Source of the DNA: Bacteroidota bacterium | GTDB lineage: Bacteria > Bacteroidota > Bacteroidia > Chitinophagales > Chitinophagaceae | Length of the DNA: 64,000 nt | NCBI GenBank assembly: GCA_029558715.1 | Contig: JAKQEA010000047.1 | Span: forward strand, 1 to 64,000 | Direction of reading: 5' to 3' | Shown here: positions 33,884 to 42,489 of the stretch, one piece after another | Numbering within the stretch: the first letter of the stretch is position 1 | Layout: each line of letters starts with the position of its first letter | Notes under the pieces: model-generated | What the model was told of the DNA's origin: nothing | The model's input: the letters and a program-made list of their open reading frames with translations, nothing else | The model's database searches: none | Translations under genes and position numbers: made by a program

Positions 33884-35044
33884 TTAACTGACGGGATTAG
33901 GTGTAGAAACCAGGTTGTGTATTTCTTCTTTTATAGACTCGATGAATTGTTCAGCGTCTCTTTTCTTCAATGCCAGCGAAGGAAGCAAGCGGATTACATT
34001 TGGTTTGGCTTCCCCTGTGAAAATTTTCTGATTCCACAAGAGATTCTTTTTGAGATCCTTTAATTCTTCCGGTACGTCAAAGCCAATCATAAGTCCCCGG
34101 CCTCTCACATTTTTTAATTGGAGAATTGACCCAAGTTCATCCCTGATGTATTTACCAACCATCACTGCATTACCCATCAATTTATCTTCTTCAATAATTT
34201 CCAGTACGGCTAATGCTGCAGCACAGGCCAGGTGATTACCACCAAATGTAGTGCCCAACTGAAAATGTTTGGGTTTAATATGCGGAGCAACAATGATACC
34301 GGCGACAGGGAAACCATTACCCATGCCTTTCGCCATAGTATAGATATCTGCGTTCACCCCGGCGAAATCATGACTGAAAAATTTGCCGCTTCGGCCATAA
34401 CCACATTGCACACTGTCAGCAATATATACTGCGCCATTTTCATCACAATGGGAACGTATTTTTCTCAGGAACGAATCGTCAGCTACATTGATACCTCCCA
34501 CTCCCTGGATTCCTTCGATAATAACAGAGGAAATCTCTTTGCCATTTTCTTTGAAACATTCTTCTAATGCATCCTCATCATTGAAGGGAAGAAAGATAAC
34601 ATTCCCGGTTTCGTTTATAGGTGCGACATAATTTTTATTGTCTGTCACAGCAACAGCAAGTGATGTCCTTCCATGAAAGGATTTACTGAATGCAACGACT
34701 TTTTTTCTTCCATTGTGAAAACTGGCAAGTTTCAATGCATTTTCATTTGCTTCGGCTCCGCTGTTACAGAGAAACAGCTGGTAATCTTCTTTACCGGAAA
34801 CCTTTCCCAATTTTTCTGCCAGTTGCTGTTGCAGAGGAATACGGATTGAGTTAGAATAAAAAGCAATCTTTTCCAGTTGTTCCTCTATGCGTTTCACCCA
34901 ATGCGGATGAGTGTGACCAATACTGATCACCGCATGGCCACCGTACAAGTCAAGATACTGCTCGCCTTTATCATCCCACACATAGGAGCCTTTGGCTTTT
35001 ACTATTGTGATTTCATTGATCGGGTAAACATCGAAAAGATTCAT
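33884..35044 (-). CDS. argD: Acetylornithine aminotransferase
   Basis: Class III PLP aminotransferase converting N-acyl-glutamate semialdehyde to N-acyl-ornithine. It shows LYGGHAVISIGHTHP, CNSGAEANENALK, HGRTSLAVAVT and the PLP lysine in TMAKGMGNGFPV. Length of 386 is typical. Two nucleotides separate it from the carbamoyltransferase gene. Confidence 0.95.
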   Translation of the reverse strand: MNLFDVYPINEITIVKAKGSYVWDDKGEQYLDLYGGHAVISIGHTHPHWVKRIEEQLEKIAFYSNSIRIPLQQQLAEKLGKVSGKEDYQLFLCNSGAEANENALKLASFHNGRKKVVAFSKSFHGRTSLAVAVTDNKNYVAPINETGNVIFLPFNDEDALEECFKENGKEISSVIIEGIQGVGGINVADDSFLRKIRSHCDENGAVYIADSVQCGYGRSGKFFSHDFAGVNADIYTMAKGMGNGFPVAGIIVAPHIKPKHFQLGTTFGGNHLACAAALAVLEIIEEDKLMGNAVMVGKYIRDELGSILQLKNVRGRGLMIGFDVPEELKDLKKNLLWNQKIFTGEAKPNVIRLLPSLALKKRDAEQFIESIKEEIHNLVSTPNPVS

Positions 35045-35053
35045 TAGTATAAT

Positions 35054-36034
35054 TTAGAAGTAATTCGCCTTGAGTTTAAGCCCTGAAGTTTCATCTACAC
35101 CAAATAGCAGGTTCATATTTTGAACGGCCTGTCCGCTGGCTCCTTTTAACAGGTTATCAATAGCAGAATGGACAACCACCTTGCTTCCGGCTTTCTCCAC
35201 TTGTAAAATTGCTTTATTGGTATTTACTACCTGCTTTAAAAAAATTGGTTCTTTACTCACATGGGTAAAAGGATGACCAGCATAAAAAGTTGAGTATAGT
35301 ACATTTAATTCTTCAATACTTAAATCACAATGGGTAGTGGAACTGATAAAAATACCCCTGGTAAAATCACCTCTCCAGGGAACGAAACTCAGGTCAATGT
35401 CGTTTTTGGGTTGAAGGTGTAAAAGGGATTCACCAATTTCTCCCAGGTGCTGATGGGTTAATGTCTTATAAGCCTGGATATTATTTGCCCTCCAGCTAAA
35501 GTGAGAAGTGGTTGACAAAGACTGACCGGCGCCTGTCGAACCGGTGATACCTGTTGTATATATATCCTTTAATAAACCGGCTTTTGCCAGTGGTAATAGC
35601 CCTAATTGTATGGCTGTAGCAAAACAACCAGGGTTGGCAATATTATTGGCTGTTTTGATTTTATCCCTATTCAATTCTGGGAGTCCATACACAAATTGCC
35701 TGTTACCAATAGATGATTGAGCTTCAAGTCGGAAATCATTAGCAAGGTCAATGACTTTTATTTTGTCTGAAATCTTGCTTTCTGTCAGAAATTTCTTTGA
35801 CTCTCCATGTCCCAGGCAAAGAAATAGCACATCAATATTATCACTCAACTTATCTGTAAAAGTCAATTCTGTGTCACCAATCAGATCCTGGTGAACAGAA
35901 TGGATCGGTTTGCCGGCATTACTCCGGCTATGAATAAAAGAGGCCTCCACACCGGGGTGATTTAACAACAGCCGTATTAATTCACCTCCGGTGTAGCCTG
36001 CACCTCCGATTACACCTGCTTTAATTTTTACCAT
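35054..36034 (-). CDS. argC: N-acetyl-gamma-glutamyl-phosphate reductase
   Basis: NADPH-dependent reductase of the arginine pathway. The Rossmann motif GVIGGAGYTGGELIRLL opens the protein, and the catalytic cysteine lies in IANPGCFATA. Length fits the family. I use the Met at MVKIKAG; a Met two codons earlier is equally possible. Either start overlaps the 3' end of argG. Confidence 0.95.
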   Translation of the reverse strand: MVKIKAGVIGGAGYTGGELIRLLLNHPGVEASFIHSRSNAGKPIHSVHQDLIGDTELTFTDKLSDNIDVLFLCLGHGESKKFLTESKISDKIKVIDLANDFRLEAQSSIGNRQFVYGLPELNRDKIKTANNIANPGCFATAIQLGLLPLAKAGLLKDIYTTGITGSTGAGQSLSTTSHFSWRANNIQAYKTLTHQHLGEIGESLLHLQPKNDIDLSFVPWRGDFTRGIFISSTTHCDLSIEELNVLYSTFYAGHPFTHVSKEPIFLKQVVNTNKAILQVEKAGSKVVVHSAIDNLLKGASGQAVQNMNLLFGVDETSGLKLKANYF

Positions 36035-37226
36035 CCGCATCAGTTTTTACCAAATGATAAATGGATGTCTGGTTGCCAAAAATCTTGCTGAAGCCTCTCA
36101 CATCATCACCGGTAAAGCCGGTATTCATCTCGCCATATTTGCCAAACTTGCTGTTCATCAGGTCGTATTTACTTTCAATACCAATTACCTGGAAACGATA
36201 AGGCATCAGTTGCACAAAAACATCACCTGTTACATTTTGCTGGCTATTTTGCAGAAATGCTTCAATATCTCTCATCACCGGGTCGAGTATCTGGCCTTCA
36301 TGCAGCCAGTTTCCATAGAATTGTGCCAATTGATCTTTCCACTGCAACTGCCACTTGGTCAGTACATGTTTTTCCAATGCATGATGTGCTTTTAAAATAA
36401 CCATCGGGGCTGCTGCCTCAAAACCTACACGGCCTTTAATACCAATAATGGTATCGCCAACATGTATATCACGGCCAAGGCCGTAAGGACCTGCAATGGT
36501 TTGTAAATACTGAATGGCCTCAGCAGGATGAATGAATGTGTTACCATTGACCGACCTCAACTCGCCTTTCTCAAAACTCAATTTCACTTCTTCGCTTCCT
36601 GTCTTTGTTACCTGTGTGGGCCATGCTTCTTCCGGCAATATACCTTTTGAAGAAAGTGTTTCCTTGCCACCCACACTGGTTCCCCAAAGACCTTTATTAA
36701 TAGAATACATGGATTTGTCGAAATTCATGTCCACGCCTTTGGCCTTCAGGTAAGCAATTTCTTCTTCGCGGCTGAGTTTCAGATCTCTTATCGGGGTAAT
36801 TATCTCCACACCCGGAATCATGATGTGAAAGATCATGTCAAACCTTACCTGATCGTTGCCGGCTCCGGTACTACCATGTGCTACTGCATCCGCTTTTAAT
36901 TTTTTTGTATGTTCGGCAATATGCAATGCCTGGCTCAGTCTTTCAGCTGAAACGGAAAGCGGATAAGTATTATTTTTCAATACATTACCATAGATGAGAT
37001 ATTTTATGATGCGATCGTAATATCCTTTTACCGCATCAATGGTGGTGTGAGTTTTTACACCCAGTTTGTATGCATGTGTTTCAATTTGCTTCAATTCTTC
37101 CTCGTTGAAGCCCCCGGTATTTACGATGATACTGTGTACCTCATAGCCTTTATCTTTCCCCAGGTATTTAGCGCAGTAAGAAGTGTCTAATCCCCCGCTA
37201 AATCCGAGTACAACTTTCCTGGACAT
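36021..37226 (-). CDS. argG: Argininosuccinate synthase
   Basis: Joins citrulline and aspartate with ATP. The N-type ATP pyrophosphatase loop is FSGGLDTSYC near residue 9, with AHGSTGAGNDQVRF and the SVGGKETLSS motifs downstream. At 401 residues it has normal length. Placed second in the arginine operon, 11 nt after the GNAT gene. Confidence 0.96.
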   Translation of the reverse strand: MSRKVVLGFSGGLDTSYCAKYLGKDKGYEVHSIIVNTGGFNEEELKQIETHAYKLGVKTHTTIDAVKGYYDRIIKYLIYGNVLKNNTYPLSVSAERLSQALHIAEHTKKLKADAVAHGSTGAGNDQVRFDMIFHIMIPGVEIITPIRDLKLSREEEIAYLKAKGVDMNFDKSMYSINKGLWGTSVGGKETLSSKGILPEEAWPTQVTKTGSEEVKLSFEKGELRSVNGNTFIHPAEAIQYLQTIAGPYGLGRDIHVGDTIIGIKGRVGFEAAAPMVILKAHHALEKHVLTKWQLQWKDQLAQFYGNWLHEGQILDPVMRDIEAFLQNSQQNVTGDVFVQLMPYRFQVIGIESKYDLMNSKFGKYGEMNTGFTGDDVRGFSKIFGNQTSIYHLVKTDADGKN

Positions 37227-37237
37227 ATTATTTCTAA

Positions 37238-37957
37238 TTATAAGTGAAAGAAATGATGTAAAAGAGATTTTGGCTTTCCTCCGCCGTTGCCATTGGAATC
37301 AGTTTTATCCTTTTTCAGAAACGGTCTCAGCAGCTTCCATTGTTTAAATTTCAGGAGCCTTTCAAATCCCTTTTTGTTCTCTTCAAAGTATTGCTTTGTT
37401 TCTTCCGGTTCGTAATGGTCTTTCGGATCGTAGAGCATAGCGGTACACATACAATTCTTTCTTTCTTTACTCATCAGAATATCATAGTTCACACAGCTTT
37501 TACAGCCGGCCCAGAAAGCCTCGTCTTGTGTAAGTTCTGAATAAGTTACAGGTTCATATCCAAGGTCACTGTTGATTTTCATTACAGCAAGGCCGGTAGT
37601 TAGCCCAAATAATTTTGCCTCGGGATATTTTTCTCTTGACAGGTCGAAGATTCTTTTCTTAATGGATTTTGCTACACCACTTTTCCGGAAGGCGGGTGCT
37701 ACAATCAAACCGCTGTTAGCAACATACTCACCATGGCTCCATGTTTCAATGTAACAAAAACCTACCCATTCATTCTGGTCGGTGATAGCAATCACCGCTT
37801 TGCCTTCATCAATTTTTTGTTCAATATAATCAGGCGAACGCTTGGCAATACCGGTGCCCCTGGCAGCAGCCGAGGCTTCCATTTCATCAGTGATTGTTTT
37901 CGAGTAGACTTTGTCTGAGACAGTTGCTACCCTGATAATGATATTTTGATTGTCCAC
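37238..37957 (-). CDS. GNAT acyltransferase with C-terminal Cys cluster, probable first arginine enzyme
   Basis: An N-acetyltransferase-fold protein of 239 residues, read from a GTG start. SGLIVAPAFRKSGVAKSIKKR is the acyl-CoA-binding motif A. As first gene of an operon with all other arginine steps but no argA or argJ, it most likely makes N-acyl-glutamate (inference). The C-terminal part has Cys-x2-Cys-x13-Cys-x-Cys (CKSC...CMC, about 160-180), which looks like a zinc or redox site and is not part of the core GNAT fold. A basic, glycine-rich tail follows. Confidence 0.8.
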   Translation of the reverse strand: MDNQNIIIRVATVSDKVYSKTITDEMEASAAARGTGIAKRSPDYIEQKIDEGKAVIAITDQNEWVGFCYIETWSHGEYVANSGLIVAPAFRKSGVAKSIKKRIFDLSREKYPEAKLFGLTTGLAVMKINSDLGYEPVTYSELTQDEAFWAGCKSCVNYDILMSKERKNCMCTAMLYDPKDHYEPEETKQYFEENKKGFERLLKFKQWKLLRPFLKKDKTDSNGNGGGKPKSLLHHFFHL

Positions 37958-38023
37958 TTTTAAAACTGCATTGGTATAATACGGTTCACCAGTCCTGAAT
38001 AAATTTCTTCGGGGGAATCTTCA

Positions 38024-38067
38024 CTGACAGGGACCATGGTGAGGGGTTCGTCCTGTCAGAATACAGG
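38024..38067 (-). promoter_or_regulatory. Candidate attenuator: two competing hairpins in the arginine leader
   Basis: Read on the transcribed (minus) strand, CCTGT (38067-38063) can pair with ACAGG inside CTGACAGG (38059-38052), while CTGACAGG can instead pair with CCTGTCAG (38031-38024). The longer stem extends to ten pairs with one bulge. Segment one lies within the last codons of the leader peptide, directly after its Arg codons. No clear T run follows, so the downstream output (termination or masking) is unclear. Confidence 0.5.
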
Positions 38068-38178
38068 GCGACGTCGGGGGCGGGAAAAAGTAAACACATC
38101 AAAGCCAACGGAATAAACCCCGCTGGTAATCGGCGCATGGAACGCAAATTGTTTTGTATGTGTCAGAATATTAGCCAT
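38056..38178 (-). CDS. Candidate arginine leader peptide (40 codons)
   Basis: Begins about 20 nt after the predicted transcription start of the arginine operon. Its end reads SRPRRRPVF, giving four Arg codons (CGC, CGA, CGT, CGC) among five, and its stop sits within the hairpin arms described separately. This is the layout expected of an arginine-sensing leader peptide. A competing 37-codon frame (37986-38099) overlaps it, so translation is not certain. It is otherwise unrelated to any family I know. Confidence 0.45.
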   Translation of the reverse strand: MANILTHTKQFAFHAPITSGVYSVGFDVFTFSRPRRRPVF

Positions 38179-38205
38179 GTAGCTTAACAAGTTGTAACTT
38201 GGACG

Positions 38206-38240
38206 CAAATTTATAATAATAATTGGTTTAAGCTCACAAA
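38206..38240 (-). promoter_or_regulatory. Promoter of the arginine operon
   Basis: Minus-strand TTTG (38237-38240), 23 bp, then TAAATTTG (38206-38213), an exact match to TAnnTTTG. It implies an untranslated leader of about 240 nt before the GNAT gene, which accounts for most of the 305-nt gap here. Confidence 0.65.
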
Positions 38241-38262
38241 ATTTTTGTTATAAACCTCTTTT

Positions 38263-38727
38263 ATGGACGAACAAGTAACCACACAACCTGAACAACCGTT
38301 AGCACAACCACCTGTTAAGAAAAAATCCTGGTTCAGGAAATTTGCCACAAGAATTCTTATTTTCCTTTTTATTGCCCTGGCTATATTTATTTATGTGAAA
38401 TTCTTTTATGTCTTTGGTGAAGGAAGTAAAGCCGGAGAGCTGAACTTCTTTGTAAAGAAGGGATATATTTTTAAAACATATGAAGGCAGGGTGATACAAA
38501 CGGGGTACAAATCTAAAGTTCCGGGAAGTATCCAGTCGAATGAATTCGAGTTTTCTGTAGTAGATGAAAAAGTAGCACAGCAGTTAATGTCAAATAGTGG
38601 TGCTTTTATGGAACTGCACTATAAAGAATACCTTGGAGCTTTGCCCTGGAGGGGGATGAGCAAATATGTGGTAGACAGTATTATTTCAATACAAAGGCCA
38701 GGTAATACGCAGACACCATTTCAATGA
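38263..38727 (+). CDS. Conserved single-pass membrane protein of unknown function
   Basis: Of 154 residues. A Pro/Gln-rich cytoplasmic start (about 1-25) leads to one transmembrane helix (about 29-50) and then a soluble region of about 100 residues containing KAGELNFFVKKGYIFKTYEGRV and a C-terminal YVVDSIISIQRP. The pattern is familiar from Bacteroidota conserved proteins, but I cannot name a function. Divergent from the arginine operon and ending 1 nt from the converging RsmI-like gene. Confidence 0.75.
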   Translation: MDEQVTTQPEQPLAQPPVKKKSWFRKFATRILIFLFIALAIFIYVKFFYVFGEGSKAGELNFFVKKGYIFKTYEGRVIQTGYKSKVPGSIQSNEFEFSVVDEKVAQQLMSNSGAFMELHYKEYLGALPWRGMSKYVVDSIISIQRPGNTQTPFQ

Positions 38728-38728
38728 T

Positions 38729-39424
38729 TTATTGGGCAAGTAGTAAGTATATGGCCAGGCGTTTATGAACATCCGGTCTTTCTTTTTGCCAGGCAGAAAT
38801 CTTTTTTGTTTTTACCCATTCTTTTGGCCCGGTAAGATCAACAGCAATACAAAGCCATGTTGAACTGTTGCAGTTTTTGAGAAGAGATTCTATTAGCTGG
38901 TTATTACGATATGGCGTTTCGATGAATATTTGTGTGCAATTTTTCTTTGCAGATTCTGTTTCCAGTTCCTTTATTGTTTTTATACGCTGCTGATTATCGA
39001 TAGGCAAATAACCACAGAATTTAAATTGCTGACCATTCATACCGCTTGCCATCAGGGCTAATAATATAGAACTGGGCCCTGTTAATGGCCTTACGGTAAT
39101 ATCCATTTCCTGGGCAATGGCTGTTAATGCCTGCCCGGGATCAGCTACTCCCGGGCATCCTGCTTCACTTACGATGCCAATATTTTTGCCCTCCTGTATT
39201 TTTTTTCTGAAAATAACAGCGGCTGTCTCAGTTTCTGTCATGTTCACCCATTCATAGTTATCAATCACCATTTCTTTCCACAGTTGTTTAAAGTAGCGCC
39301 TGGTGGTTCGCTCATTTTCTACAAAGAACACATGACATTCTTTAATTACATCTTTTATATAGGCAGGAATTGCAGGTAATCCCTCTTCCTGCAGAATGGC
39401 TGGTATGAGATATACAGTAGCCAT
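38729..39424 (-). CDS. RsmI-like SAM-dependent methyltransferase (tetrapyrrole methylase family)
   Basis: A 231-residue methylase of the tetrapyrrole/RsmI superfamily. VYLIPAIL opens the fold, GIVSEAGCPGVADPG is the SAM-loop motif, and RPLTGPSSILLALMASG is close to RsmI, which methylates the 2'-O of C1402 in 16S rRNA. It is shorter than RsmI and lacks its C-terminal extension, so it may be the second, divergent paralogue common in Bacteroidota. The EI24 gene lies 5 nt upstream. Confidence 0.85.
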   Translation of the reverse strand: MATVYLIPAILQEEGLPAIPAYIKDVIKECHVFFVENERTTRRYFKQLWKEMVIDNYEWVNMTETETAAVIFRKKIQEGKNIGIVSEAGCPGVADPGQALTAIAQEMDITVRPLTGPSSILLALMASGMNGQQFKFCGYLPIDNQQRIKTIKELETESAKKNCTQIFIETPYRNNQLIESLLKNCNSSTWLCIAVDLTGPKEWVKTKKISAWQKERPDVHKRLAIYLLLAQ

Positions 39425-39429
39425 ACCTG

Positions 39430-40176
39430 TTAACTGTTTTTTACTTTATGCACACTTAGTGTTGCGGCGATGATAGCATAGGCCGGGGCAAGAATAATAA
39501 GAATATGCATGGCAAAAAAAAGCAGCCCGTTGCCAATAGCAAGACCTTTATGACGGGCGGTAAAGGCAACACTCTGTGAAACACTGAAGTTGTTTCTGGC
39601 AAAACTGTAATCGAGCATCGAAACGCCGAAATAATAGCATTCCATAAGCAGTGCAATGACAGGGGTGATCCAGCCAATGAGCGGCACCAGTGATAATAAG
39701 ATCAGGGCAACGAGGTATACTGATTGCCATCCTGCGTTACGCATAGCAAGCTGTATGCCCCGCACCGCATCTTTTTTTACTTCAGACCAGTTGAAAGTAT
39801 GTTCCTTGCCATCTATAATGGCTTCTGTTTTTTCGCTCAGGTAAGTGAAAACAGGCGAGCCAATTATCAGGATTACATACTTGAATAAGGAAAAATAGAA
39901 AAGCACCAGGATAAGACGGAGCATCATACCGGTCATTACAAAAAAGAAACTTAGCCATTCACTTCTTTCTTTTTGCAGCCAGTTTTCAATACCCAGTTTG
40001 TCGCTGATCCATGAAACTACATTATCTGACGACTGCCAGAAGAAGAGCATACCTGCAATAAAGAGGAGTGTATAAATTATTCCCGGGATCACTATCCATT
40101 TGAATAATTTATGCTTTTGAATAAAGCGGCGGGCTTCTTCCCAGGATTGGAATGCAATGACGATTTCTTTCAGCAA
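39430..40176 (-). CDS. EI24/CysZ-like membrane protein
   Basis: A 248-residue protein with about five hydrophobic segments and the EI24 features YVILIIGSPVFTYLSEKTE and MECYYFGVSMLDYSFARN. CysZ, of the same family, imports sulfate; Bacteroidota members often have no known substrate. It shares a transcript with the RsmI-like gene. A sulfate role is possible but unsupported by its neighbours. Confidence 0.8.
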   Translation of the reverse strand: MLKEIVIAFQSWEEARRFIQKHKLFKWIVIPGIIYTLLFIAGMLFFWQSSDNVVSWISDKLGIENWLQKERSEWLSFFFVMTGMMLRLILVLFYFSLFKYVILIIGSPVFTYLSEKTEAIIDGKEHTFNWSEVKKDAVRGIQLAMRNAGWQSVYLVALILLSLVPLIGWITPVIALLMECYYFGVSMLDYSFARNNFSVSQSVAFTARHKGLAIGNGLLFFAMHILIILAPAYAIIAATLSVHKVKNS

Positions 40177-40258
40177 AGCCTTATTTTGAGGACTAAATAT
40201 AGACCATTGACAACAGGAATGAAAATGATTTACCTGTTTTTTTGGTCACCGGAAAAGA

Positions 40259-40861
40259 ATGAAAAAACTAAAACCTGATTTTTTCAGACGGGCTAATGTT
40301 CTGCAGATTGCAAAAGACCTGATTGGGAAAGTACTGGTCACTAACTGGAATGGTATTATTACTTCAGGGCGAATAGTAGAAGTGGAGGCTTATAATGGGG
40401 TAGCAGATAAAGCTTCTCATGCTTTTGGAGGCAGGAGAACCAGCCGAACAGAGATCATGTACGCAGAAGGAGGTGTAGCTTATGTTTATCTCTGCTATGG
40501 TATTCATCATTTGTTTAATGTAGTAACGTATAAAAAAGAAATACCGCATGCCATTCTGATCCGGGCACTGGAACCGATAAAAGGGATTGACCAGATGTTG
40601 TCAAGGACAGGAAAGAAAAAGGCTGATTATACTTTGACAAAAGGGCCGGGAAATGTTTCAAAGGCAATGGGTATTCATGTTTCTCATACAGGATATTCAT
40701 TACAGTCAAAAAAATTATTTATCGGAGATGATGGATTTGTTGCCGGGAAAGGAAAAATAAGATCTTCTCCGAGAATCGGTGTCGGATATGCCGGCGAAGA
40801 TGCTTTACTGCACTATAGATTTTTTTTAGATAACAATTTATATGTTAGCGGAAAAAAATAA
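40259..40861 (+). CDS. DNA-3-methyladenine glycosylase (AAG/MPG family)
   Basis: Base-excision repair enzyme of 200 residues. EVEAYNGVADKASHAFGG carries the catalytic Glu, YVYLCYGIHHLFNVVT forms the base pocket, and RALEPIKG, GPGNVSKAMGI and SPRIGVGYAGEDA complete the family pattern. It stands alone between divergent and same-strand neighbours. Confidence 0.93.
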   Translation: MKKLKPDFFRRANVLQIAKDLIGKVLVTNWNGIITSGRIVEVEAYNGVADKASHAFGGRRTSRTEIMYAEGGVAYVYLCYGIHHLFNVVTYKKEIPHAILIRALEPIKGIDQMLSRTGKKKADYTLTKGPGNVSKAMGIHVSHTGYSLQSKKLFIGDDGFVAGKGKIRSSPRIGVGYAGEDALLHYRFFLDNNLYVSGKK

Positions 40862-40944
40862 AAGGCAAAACTTATTATTGAAAAAACCTGGTGTTGTTCC
40901 CGATTCGTTACAAGATTGTATCTTGAAATCATAAAACGAAAAGC

Positions 40945-42414
40945 TTGACTGAAAAATCAAAACAACTGGCGAAAATCATTTCATTGCTTTTGGGAATAGC
41001 AATTGCCTTATTCCTGTACTTTGTCAATCCTTTTGGAGTAGAACATACAGCTAATAAAGTGCTGGCAGTTGCAGGATTAATGATCACCTGGTGGGTGTCA
41101 GAAGCATTGCCGATGCCGGTAGTGGCCTTATTACCACTGGTCCTTTTCCCGTTGTTGAATATCAGCAAGCTGGAAACAGCCGCTTCGGGCTATGCCAATC
41201 CGGTGATTTTTCTATTTATGGGAGGATTTATGCTTGGACTGGCCATCGAGAAATGGAACCTGCACCGCCGGATAGCACTTAATATAGTGAGACTTACAGG
41301 TACGAGTGGAGACAGGATCGTATTGGGTTTTATTCTTGCCACCGGGTTGTTAAGTATGTGGCTGAGCAACACTGCCACTACCATGATGATGTTTCCGATA
41401 GCCCTGTCAGTTATTCATGTAATGAAAGAGAATAATGCTGGCAACGGTAGTATTGCAAATTTTTCCCTCACTATTATGCTGGCTATTGCTTATGCTTCTA
41501 ATATAGGAGGGATAGCCACCATTATCGGGACTCCACCGAATGTAGCTTATATCGGGTATATTGAAAAAAAGTTTCCTGGCTCACCGGTTGATTTTGTAAG
41601 CTGGATGTTGCTTTGTATGCCTATGGCAATCTTACTGTTGATATGCCTGTACTGGGTAATGGTAAAATGGTTGTTCCCCAATCGAATTAAGTCTGACACT
41701 GCAACAAAAGATTTGATACGGAATGAAATAACAAAGCTTGGTCCTTTATCTGTTGCAGAAAAAAGAGTGCTTATTATTTTTATTTGTACTGCCTTTTTAT
41801 GGATAACCCGGAAATTTATCAACGAAGTTCAGTCTTTCTTCAAACTGGATGATACAATCATAGCTTTGCTCTGTGCTTTAGCATTATTTATTTTTCCATC
41901 AGGCAAAAAGGAAATTAGTAAAGAAGATGAAACAGGTTCTTTACTTGAGTGGAGTGATACAGGTAAAATGGCATGGGGCATACTGCTGCTTTTTGGAGGA
42001 GGTATTTCGCTGGCAGGGGCCCTGGAAAATGCGGGTCTTATAGAACAAATGGGTGGATGGCTGGCTCAGTTTTCAGGTAATGGATTTGTACTCGTACTGG
42101 TCATTACTGTTGTAACGATCTTCCTCAGTGAGGTGATGAGTAATGTGGCGCAGGTAATTGTCTTCGCACCCGTTGTTACTTCATTGGCAATTGCATTAAA
42201 AATGGATCCTTTGTTATTAGGAATTCCAATGACACTGGCTGCCAGTTGTGCCAGTATGCTGCCGATGGGCACTCCTCCTAATGCTATCGTTTTTGCAAGC
42301 GGTTATATTAAATTAAAGCATATGACCAAAGCAGGATTAATAATGAATATCATTTCTATCATTTTGATCACTTTGTTTAGCTGGTTTCTTTTGCCATTGT
42401 TAATGAGAGTATGA
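40945..42414 (+). CDS. SLC13/DASS family sodium-dependent anion transporter
   Basis: A 489-residue polytopic membrane protein starting from TTG. Paired SNT-type motifs of the DiT/DASS fold are seen: WLSNTATTMMMFPIA in the first half and a second-half equivalent EVMSNVAQVIVFAPV. IGTPPNVAYIGYI and MGTPPNAIVFASG are the matching Pro-rich loops. Substrates in the family are C4-dicarboxylates, citrate or sulfate; sequence alone does not decide. A later start is possible but would cut the first helix. Confidence 0.88.
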   Translation: MTEKSKQLAKIISLLLGIAIALFLYFVNPFGVEHTANKVLAVAGLMITWWVSEALPMPVVALLPLVLFPLLNISKLETAASGYANPVIFLFMGGFMLGLAIEKWNLHRRIALNIVRLTGTSGDRIVLGFILATGLLSMWLSNTATTMMMFPIALSVIHVMKENNAGNGSIANFSLTIMLAIAYASNIGGIATIIGTPPNVAYIGYIEKKFPGSPVDFVSWMLLCMPMAILLLICLYWVMVKWLFPNRIKSDTATKDLIRNEITKLGPLSVAEKRVLIIFICTAFLWITRKFINEVQSFFKLDDTIIALLCALALFIFPSGKKEISKEDETGSLLEWSDTGKMAWGILLLFGGGISLAGALENAGLIEQMGGWLAQFSGNGFVLVLVITVVTIFLSEVMSNVAQVIVFAPVVTSLAIALKMDPLLLGIPMTLAASCASMLPMGTPPNAIVFASGYIKLKHMTKAGLIMNIISIILITLFSWFLLPLLMRV

Positions 42415-42440
42415 TCTTATTGACCGGAAAGAACAGGCAT

Positions 42441-42473
42441 TAAAAAAGCGAAGCATCTGCTTCGCTTTTTTAA
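42441..42473. terminator. Bidirectional terminator between the SLC13 and PorP/SprF genes
   Basis: A perfect AAAAAAGCGAAGCA / TGCTTCGCTTTTTT stem, with A and T runs on both sides serving the converging genes. Confidence 0.92.
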
Positions 42474-42489
42474 TTATAATAATTTGATT

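Noticed and set aside
37986-38099. 37-codon frame overlapping the proposed arginine leader peptide
   Set aside because: It starts inside the leader frame, has only one Arg codon and no tie to the hairpins. It is kept as a stated competitor, not as a feature.
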